From contig DATLIX010000037.1 in assembly GCA_035539215.1 (NCBI GenBank), forward strand, positions 1 through 21,048: a stretch of 21,048 nt of DNA, in the 5' to 3' direction. Positions 16,771 to 21,048 of this stretch are shown here, piece after piece. Made by a program: the position numbers and the translations under genes. The DNA is from Dongia_B sp035539215. GTDB taxonomy: Bacteria > Pseudomonadota > Alphaproteobacteria > Dongiales > Dongiaceae. Each line of letters starts with the position of its first letter. The stretch's first letter is position 1. The notes below the pieces were generated by a model. The model did not search any database, was not told the origin of the DNA, and saw only the letters and a list, made by a program, of their open reading frames with translations.

Positions 16771-17365
16771 GTCGGGTACCTCGCCCGGGCGCGCCGCCGT
16801 TACCTGCAGCGGATGACGACCGGCCAGACCGGCAGTTGGATCGGGTGCAGCAAGGTCAAGCAGCTGGGCGCCATCGGCCGGCAGACGCCTTTGACGGCCG
16901 GCTTCCGGCTGGTGCCGCAACCGTCCCAGCGGCACCTGGTGCCGGAGGCGTGGGGAAGAATCCTCGTCCATGAGCAAGTCCGATTGCTGTGCGTCAGGAT
17001 CGGCGGGTATCTGCCTCCCTTGTGACACCTCGGCATTCATGGGCGGTAGCTCCCGAGAGTAACTATCGGTAGGTGAAGCCTGGACGAAGCCCGTGGATGA
17101 AGCCGCGGGCCGGCTCTCGCCTCCCCTATTGAGAGACCGCAGAACCAAGCGGCACCTTAGCCCCCTATCGCGTCATTTATGTGACAGCGGCGTTACGAAC
17201 TCACATAGGGATATGCAAAAGAGAGGTTTCCCGCTTTGTCGGACGCTTTATCAAAGCCAAGCGACCGGCCCAAGCACTGACAGGACGCCGGCCGGCGATA
17301 TCGACTGATCGGGAGAGGCGAGGATCACGAGAGTGGCGCGGCCGGCGCGACATGCCGGCGCGCGC
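16771..17365. other. Long 5' region of the histidine kinase gene, no confident gene
   Basis: About 595 bases separate the kinase start from the stop of the DUF45 gene upstream on the same strand. Part of it (16771-17040) could encode an N-terminal extension of the kinase, but its codon use argues against this. An inverted repeat TATGTGA (17178-17184) / TCACATA (17201-17207), a 12-bp palindrome CGCCGGCCGGCG (17286-17297) and GCCGGC arms (17341-17346, 17354-17359) near the DUF45 stop are the only structured elements noticed. The kinase promoter should lie here. Confidence 0.55.
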
Positions 17366-18160
17366 TCAGCGGCCGTAGCGGTAGAGCTCCGTGCCGTTTT
17401 CCTCGAGCCAGTCGCGCGAGGCGTTCACAGTGCGGCAAAGTTCGCCGCAGAGTTTCCAGAAACGCGGGCCGTGATTCATTTCACGGAGATGCGCGACCTC
17501 ATGCGAGATCACATAGTCCATGACGTGACGCGGCGCGAAGATCAACCGCCAGGAGAACGACAGTTCGCCCTCGCTGGTGCAGCTCCCCCAGCGGCTCTTG
17601 GTATCGCGAATGGTGATGCGCTTGACCTTCTTGCCGACCTGTTCCGCCTTGGCATAAGCGCGCGCTTCGATCTCGCGGCGCGCCTCCAGCTTCAGCCATT
17701 CCGAAACGCGGCGCGGCAGATGCATTTCCTGGCCAGCCACATGGATTTCCTGATCCTCGCACCAGACCACGCCGCGCGCCGTGGGGCGATGGCGGATGCG
17801 ATGATCGAGGCCGAGAAAGGGAATGACGGCGCCATGCTCGAACGGCACCGTTTCCGGCAACTGATCGAGCCGCTCGGCAATCCATTCCTTGTTGGAGAGG
17901 ACGAAACGCTTGCCTTCGTCACGCGAGGTGCGTTTTGGCAGCACCACGACAATACGCGAAGAACCATAATCGAGACGCATAATGATGCGTCGCGCCCGCT
18001 GGTTCTGCTGGAAAACCAGCGGAACGCTGCGATCGGTGAAATTGAGCATCTGCACATCAGAGGCTTCCGCCATCGGACGGCGCTTGGCACGCGCCGCCGA
18101 GGACTTGGCGGGAGTCTTCTTCGGTGCGATTTTTTCGCGACTTTTCGGGACTTTCCGCAT
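17366..18160 (-). CDS. DUF45/YgjP-family zinc metallopeptidase-like protein
   Basis: This 264-residue protein has a SprT/YgjP-type catalytic core near its end: HEVAH at 220-224 with a third ligand His230 in MNHGPRFW. The preceding block IRDTKSRWGSCTSEGELSFSWRL (184-206) and APRHVMDYV are the usual companions in the DUF45 (M48-like) family. Zinc-dependent proteolysis is expected, but substrates are unknown for most members. The first ~30 residues are very basic (Lys/Arg/Ala/Pro) and could be a nucleic-acid-binding or disordered tail. The ATG at 18158-18160 gives the full N-terminus. The ada-like gene lies 69 bases upstream on the same strand and may be cotranscribed. Confidence 0.92.
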   Translation of the reverse strand: MRKVPKSREKIAPKKTPAKSSAARAKRRPMAEASDVQMLNFTDRSVPLVFQQNQRARRIIMRLDYGSSRIVVVLPKRTSRDEGKRFVLSNKEWIAERLDQLPETVPFEHGAVIPFLGLDHRIRHRPTARGVVWCEDQEIHVAGQEMHLPRRVSEWLKLEARREIEARAYAKAEQVGKKVKRITIRDTKSRWGSCTSEGELSFSWRLIFAPRHVMDYVISHEVAHLREMNHGPRFWKLCGELCRTVNASRDWLEENGTELYRYGR

Positions 18161-18229
18161 GCCTGCATCAATTCTCTGAGGGACTATCTGCAGGCAGTCT
18201 AGGCGCCTTCAAAGCGCCACTTCAACTAC

Positions 18230-19183
18230 TTACGCTTTTTTCTCCGCGATATTTTTATTCCTATTTTTACGCTGCGACTCGGCTGAAATAAGGGCCTGTT
18301 TTCGCTCGATTCCCCAGGCGTAGCCACCAAGTTTTCCGTCATTACGCAAAGCGCGGTGACAGGGGATGGCGAGCGCGACAGGGTTGCTGCCACAAGCCTG
18401 CCCCACCGCCTGGGCCGCCCCCGGCTGGCCGATGGCTGCGGCGATCTCGCCGTAAGACCGGGTCTGGCCGGCCGGAATCCGGCTCAATTCGCTCCAGACC
18501 CGCTGCTGGAAAGCAGTCGCCCGGATATCCAGCGGCAAGGCGGCATGCGGCAGTTCGCCCGCCATGCGCCGCATCAATTCGTCGATATAGGCAGCGACCG
18601 TTTCGTCATCGCGGCGCAAGTCGGCCGCCGCCGGAAACTCGGCCCGCAGCTGGCCGATCAAGCTCTCCGCATTGTCGCCCAAGACAACCCGGCAGAGGCC
18701 GCGCTCGGTGGCGGCCACCAGGATCCGGCCGAGTGGACAATCGGCGATGCCATAGGTGATGCGCGCGCCACGGCCGCCGCGGGCATAGCTGGCCGGGGTC
18801 ATGCCAAGGGCCGCATCGGCCCGCTCATAGACCCGGCTGGAAGAGCCGTAGCCGGCATCGAAAGTGGCGGCGGCGACACCGCCTGCGCCGGTCTTCAAGC
18901 CCGCCTGCAGGCGCTTCAGGCGCAGGGCATCGTCATATTGGCGCGGCGTCACGCCCATCAGGCGCTTGAACTGGCGCTGCAGATGCCAGGGGCTCAGACC
19001 GCAATGGCTCGCCAGCTCATCCAGGGTGACGGGGCCTTCCGGATAATCCCGCACCCGCTCCTCGATATAGGCGACCGCGCGGCGGGTCGCCGCCAGAGCA
19101 GGCTCCGCTTGCGTGGCCGGGCGCTCCATATCCGGCTTTCGCTGGGGTTCCAGGCGCCGCTCGGCGATTAATGTGGCGGTCAT
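18230..19183 (-). CDS. ada: Ada-like O6-alkylguanine-DNA alkyltransferase with AraC-type HTH
   Basis: This 317-residue protein joins an AraC/HTH_18 DNA-binding domain (about 35-135, LASHCGLSPWHLQRQFKRLMG and the second helix around DAGYGSSSRVYERA) to an O6-methylguanine-DNA methyltransferase domain (about 145-303). The suicide acceptor is Cys275 in IPCHRAL; the FQQRVW (225-230) and SYGEIA (243-248) blocks are typical. The N-terminal zinc domain of E. coli Ada, with the Cys that takes methyl groups from phosphotriesters, is absent: only about 34 unstructured residues precede the HTH. It can repair DNA directly, but whether methylation turns on its activator role is unclear. I chose the ATG at 19181-19183, with GGAG seven bases upstream, over an ATG at 19217 with a poor ribosome site. 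Confidence 0.92.
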   Translation of the reverse strand: MTATLIAERRLEPQRKPDMERPATQAEPALAATRRAVAYIEERVRDYPEGPVTLDELASHCGLSPWHLQRQFKRLMGVTPRQYDDALRLKRLQAGLKTGAGGVAAATFDAGYGSSSRVYERADAALGMTPASYARGGRGARITYGIADCPLGRILVAATERGLCRVVLGDNAESLIGQLRAEFPAAADLRRDDETVAAYIDELMRRMAGELPHAALPLDIRATAFQQRVWSELSRIPAGQTRSYGEIAAAIGQPGAAQAVGQACGSNPVALAIPCHRALRNDGKLGGYAWGIERKQALISAESQRKNRNKNIAEKKA

Positions 19184-19285
19184 GGCCGTTCTCCGTTTTG
19201 TTGATTTCCTTGCGCTCATGACACACCGATTTAGAGTTTTAGCCGTCGGCCAGCTATCCGATGCTTGCGGGCCTCACTGCGCCGG

Positions 19286-19313
19286 TTGCTTTTGCCGGTC
19301 CGGCTTGTATTTT
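19286..19313 (+). promoter_or_regulatory. Possible promoter for the VOC-family gene
   Basis: A -35-like TTGCTT (19286-19291) and a -10-like TATTTT (19308-19313) are 16 bases apart, about 50 bases before the ATG at 19366, in the divergent gap between ada and the VOC gene. Prediction by eye only. Confidence 0.4.
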
Positions 19314-19365
19314 TAAGCTCTCGCTCCGCGCCCAGCTTCGCTTTCCCTTTCGAGGCCAGTCAACC

Positions 19366-19791
19366 ATGTCGCAGCCCATGCCCCCCTTTCACCTCGCTTT
19401 TCCGGTCGCCGACCTGCCGGCCACCGAACGCTTCTATGCCGAACTGCTCGGCTGCGGCATCGGCCGGCGGGCGGAGAAATGGATCGATTTCGATTTCTTC
19501 GGCCATCAGATCTCGGCCCATCTGCGGCCGGAAGAGACCGGCCTTGCCAAGCGCAATGAAGTGGACGGCGACCAGGTGCCGGTACGGCATTTCGGCGCCA
19601 TCCTGGAATGGGACAACTGGCAATCCCTCGCCCAGCGCCTGACCAAGGCCGGCATCGACTTCATCATCGAACCGCATATCCGCTTCCAGGGCCAGGTCGG
19701 CGAACAGGCCACCATGTTCTTTCTCGATCCGAGCGGCAATGCGCTTGAGTTCAAGTCCTTCAAGGATATGAGCCAGGTTTTCGCGACATAA
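19366..19791 (+). CDS. VOC-superfamily (glyoxalase/dioxygenase-like) protein
   Basis: This 141-residue protein has the vicinal-oxygen-chelate fold with two beta-alpha-beta-beta-beta modules. The likely metal ligands are His9 (FHLAFPVADLPATERFY), His75 (VRHFGAILEW) and Glu128 (DPSGNALEFKSF), the usual H-H-E arrangement. Members include glyoxalases, extradiol dioxygenases and resistance proteins; the closest pattern is the short, single-domain 'glyoxalase/bleomycin resistance' group of unknown substrate. The ATG at 19366 has GAGG ten bases upstream; a longer frame from 19261 adds a stretch that overlaps the promoter region. It is divergent from ada and ends before a pair of hairpin-rich repeats. 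Confidence 0.88.
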   Translation: MSQPMPPFHLAFPVADLPATERFYAELLGCGIGRRAEKWIDFDFFGHQISAHLRPEETGLAKRNEVDGDQVPVRHFGAILEWDNWQSLAQRLTKAGIDFIIEPHIRFQGQVGEQATMFFLDPSGNALEFKSFKDMSQVFAT

Positions 19792-19803
19792 TTATATTCG
19801 GTC

Positions 19804-20006
19804 CCTCAGGCGCCGGGCGGCAGACCTCCGTCTGCCTTGGCTCCGCGCCACTTGGCGCGCGGCCGCCGTCGCGGCCGGAAGCGATCCGATCGATTCGGAA
19901 TCTGCTGCGTATTACTATCCTCGGGCGCCGGGCGGCAGACCTCCGTCTGCCTTGGCTCCGTGCCACTTGGCGCGCAGCCGCCGTCGCAGCCGGAAGCGAT
20001 CCGATC
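19804..20006. repeat. Two 88-bp hairpin-rich direct repeats (REP/BIME-like)
   Basis: Copy 1 (19804-19891) and copy 2 (19919-20006) match at 84 of 88 bases, with a period of 115. Each copy holds three short stems: GGCAGAC/GTCTGCC with a CTCC loop (identical in both copies), GCGCCA/TGGCGC around CT, and GGCCGC/GCGGCC around CGTC. The last two carry the substitutions in copy 2. The pair fills the gap between two convergent genes, the usual place for repetitive extragenic palindromic elements. No coding character is seen. Confidence 0.85.
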
Positions 20007-20042
20007 TGCTTGAGAACCTTGAGTGGAATTCAGCGAACGCTG

Positions 20043-20480
20043 TTAGGCCCAGTCGACGATATGGTTTTCCAGCGGGCCGGCCTTGCGCTCATTGATGGCG
20101 CGGCCGCGGACGGAAATACCGGCCTTGTGCACGGTCGAGGGATCGCCTGACACCAGCGGATGCCACCACGGCAAATCGCCGCCATCGCGCACCAGCCGAT
20201 AGGCGCAGGTTTCCGGCAGCCAGTTGATCTTGCCGATATTGCGCGGCGTCAGCTTGACGCAGTCGGGCACCAGATCGTGGCGATGTGCATAGTCCTTGCA
20301 GCGGCAATTGCGCAGATCGAGCTGATGGCAGGCGGCATTGGTGAAAAAGAGCTCGCCGGTATCTTCGTCGATCAATTTGTTCAGGCAGCATTTACCGCAG
20401 CCGTCGCACAGGCTCTCCCATTGCGCCTGCGTCATCTGGCTGAGCTTCGTGGTCTTCCAGAAAGGAAGGTCGCGTTCCAT
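20043..20480 (-). CDS. UPF0260/YcgN-family cysteine-cluster protein
   Basis: This 145-residue protein belongs to the UPF0260 (YcgN) family, part of the wider zinc/iron-chelating YkgJ cysteine-cluster group. Cysteines are at 25, 28, 31, 32 (CDGCGKCC), 51, 59, 61, 74 and 92, and the C-terminal WWHPLVSGDP and AINERKAGPLENHIVDW blocks are family marks. A metal-binding role is likely; the function is unknown. The ATG at 20478-20480 lies 12 bases after the phaZ stop, so the two are probably one operon, but a functional link to PHB breakdown is not established. Confidence 0.93.
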   Translation of the reverse strand: MERDLPFWKTTKLSQMTQAQWESLCDGCGKCCLNKLIDEDTGELFFTNAACHQLDLRNCRCKDYAHRHDLVPDCVKLTPRNIGKINWLPETCAYRLVRDGGDLPWWHPLVSGDPSTVHKAGISVRGRAINERKAGPLENHIVDWA

Positions 20481-20492
20481 CGCCCGACCGGC

Positions 20493-21048
20493 TCAGCCGC
20501 CGTGCTTTTGCACGAAGTCGCGCCACTGCGGATAGATTTCGCCACGCCAGCGCCGGCCGTTGAAGATGCCGTAATGGCCGACAGATTTCTGCAGCAGGTG
20601 GCGCTTCTTGTCGGCGGCGAGATTGCGGCACAGTCCATGTGCGACTTCGGTCTGGCCGGGACCGGAAATATCGTCGAGCTCGCCTTCGATGGTCATCAGC
20701 GCCGTTTGCTCGATCGCCGCCGGCTCGACCAGCTGTCCGCGATAGCGGAAGGTGCCGTTCGGCAGGCTGTGCTCCTGGAAAACATGGCGCACGGTATCGA
20801 GATAGAACTCGGCCGAGAGATCCATCACCGAGAGATATTCGTCATAGAAGCGGCGATGCGCATCGGCGCTTTCGCCGTCGCCCTTCACCAGATTCTCGAA
20901 GAAGCTGAGATGCGAACCGACATGGCGGTCGGGATTCATCGAGACGAAGCTGCCGAGCTGGAGGAAGCCCGGATAGACACGGCGCAAGGCACCGGGATGC
21001 CAGAGCGGCACGGCATGGACCATGCTGCGCTCGAACCAGTCGAGCGGA
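20493..21048 (-). CDS. phaZ: Intracellular polyhydroxybutyrate depolymerase (5' truncated by the window)
   Basis: The frame runs in from the right edge, so only the last ~184 residues are seen. They match the intracellular PHA depolymerase family: FERSMVHAVPLWHPG, YPGFLQLGSFVSMNPDRH, FYDEYLSVMDLSAEFYLDT, LPNGTFRYRGQLVEP, EGELDDISGPGQT and VGHYGIFNGRRWR. The Asp in the DDISG block and the His in VGHYG are the expected partners of the catalytic nucleophile, which lies outside the window. The enzyme breaks down stored polyhydroxybutyrate granules in the cytosol to 3-hydroxybutyrate units. These can be oxidised to acetoacetate, which the AacS encoded at 2882-4852 activates. A YcgN-family gene follows after 12 bases. 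Confidence 0.95.
   Translation of the reverse strand, partial: PLDWFERSMVHAVPLWHPGALRRVYPGFLQLGSFVSMNPDRHVGSHLSFFENLVKGDGESADAHRRFYDEYLSVMDLSAEFYLDTVRHVFQEHSLPNGTFRYRGQLVEPAAIEQTALMTIEGELDDISGPGQTEVAHGLCRNLAADKKRHLLQKSVGHYGIFNGRRWRGEIYPQWRDFVQKHGG

Noticed and set aside
16771..17040. 90-residue N-terminal extension of the histidine kinase from the ATG at 17040
   Set aside because: There is a reasonable ribosome site, but third-position GC is much lower than in the genes around it and the segment has no domain; kept only as an alternative.
19210..19216. AGCGCAA on the - strand before ada, similar to part of the E. coli Ada box
   Set aside because: Only seven bases match, it lies within about 30 bases of the start codon, and this protein lacks the sensor domain that would bind such a site after methylation.
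20043..20480. Flagellin lysine N-methylase (FliB), another cysteine-cluster protein
   Set aside because: The size, the N-terminus and the C-terminal WWHPLVSGDP block fit UPF0260/YcgN, not the much longer FliB.

Overview
The window looks like chromosomal DNA of a high-GC, Gram-negative alphaproteobacterium, probably Rhodospirillales-like. That placement is an inference from the codon use (third positions mostly G/C), the Tat and Sec export signals, the polyhydroxybutyrate (PHB) and acetoacetate genes, and flagellar-type small proteins; no rRNA or tRNA is present to confirm it. I see no phage genes, transposase, CRISPR array or restriction system. The content is mostly housekeeping and accessory metabolism.

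Left part (1-5,600). On the + strand are the end of a DMT/EamA transporter, a carboxymuconolactone-decarboxylase/AhpD-like protein with a complete E-X11-CxxCxxxH motif, and a three-helix membrane protein. On the - strand an acetoacetyl-CoA synthetase (aacS) is translationally coupled, by a GTGA overlap, to a class I/II aminotransferase. A perfect 15-bp tandem duplication sits exactly on that junction. A YkvA/DUF1232 membrane protein lies upstream.

Middle part (5,600-12,950). An exported Sel1-repeat protein (+) converges on an OsmC-family protein (-) across a perfect 13-bp inverted repeat. Upstream of the OsmC gene, on the same strand, are a 544-residue TPR plus PRMT-like methyltransferase fusion and two very small flagellar-type proteins: a YjfB-like protein and a free-standing piece resembling the C-terminus of rod/hook proteins. 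The likely transcription order is rod/hook-like piece, YjfB-like, TPR-methyltransferase, OsmC. A divergently transcribed CitE/HpcH-type CoA-ester lyase follows; its stop codon is the first of four in-frame stops in an 18-bp tandem repeat. A SPOR-domain protein and a Tat-exported alpha-carbonic anhydrase form a two-gene periplasmic operon on the - strand.

Right part (12,950-21,048). The - strand carries a class I glutamine amidotransferase, a sugar-transfer-type ATP-grasp protein, a CBS-domain histidine kinase preceded by about 600 bp of apparently non-coding DNA, a DUF45/YgjP zinc metallopeptidase and an Ada-like alkyltransferase that lacks the N-terminal zinc sensor domain. A VOC-family protein is divergent from ada. 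A pair of 88-bp, hairpin-rich direct repeats (REP/BIME-like) fills the convergent gap after it. The window ends in a UPF0260/YcgN cysteine-cluster gene downstream of an intracellular PHB depolymerase (phaZ), which runs off the edge.

No clear new defence or biosynthetic system is visible. The most unusual items are the TPR-PRMT gene beside small flagellar-type genes, the 15-bp duplication of a coupled stop/start, the tandem stop-codon repeat and the REP-like pair. PhaZ and AacS fit together as PHB/acetoacetate use: the depolymerase releases 3-hydroxybutyrate, which is oxidised to acetoacetate and then activated by AacS.
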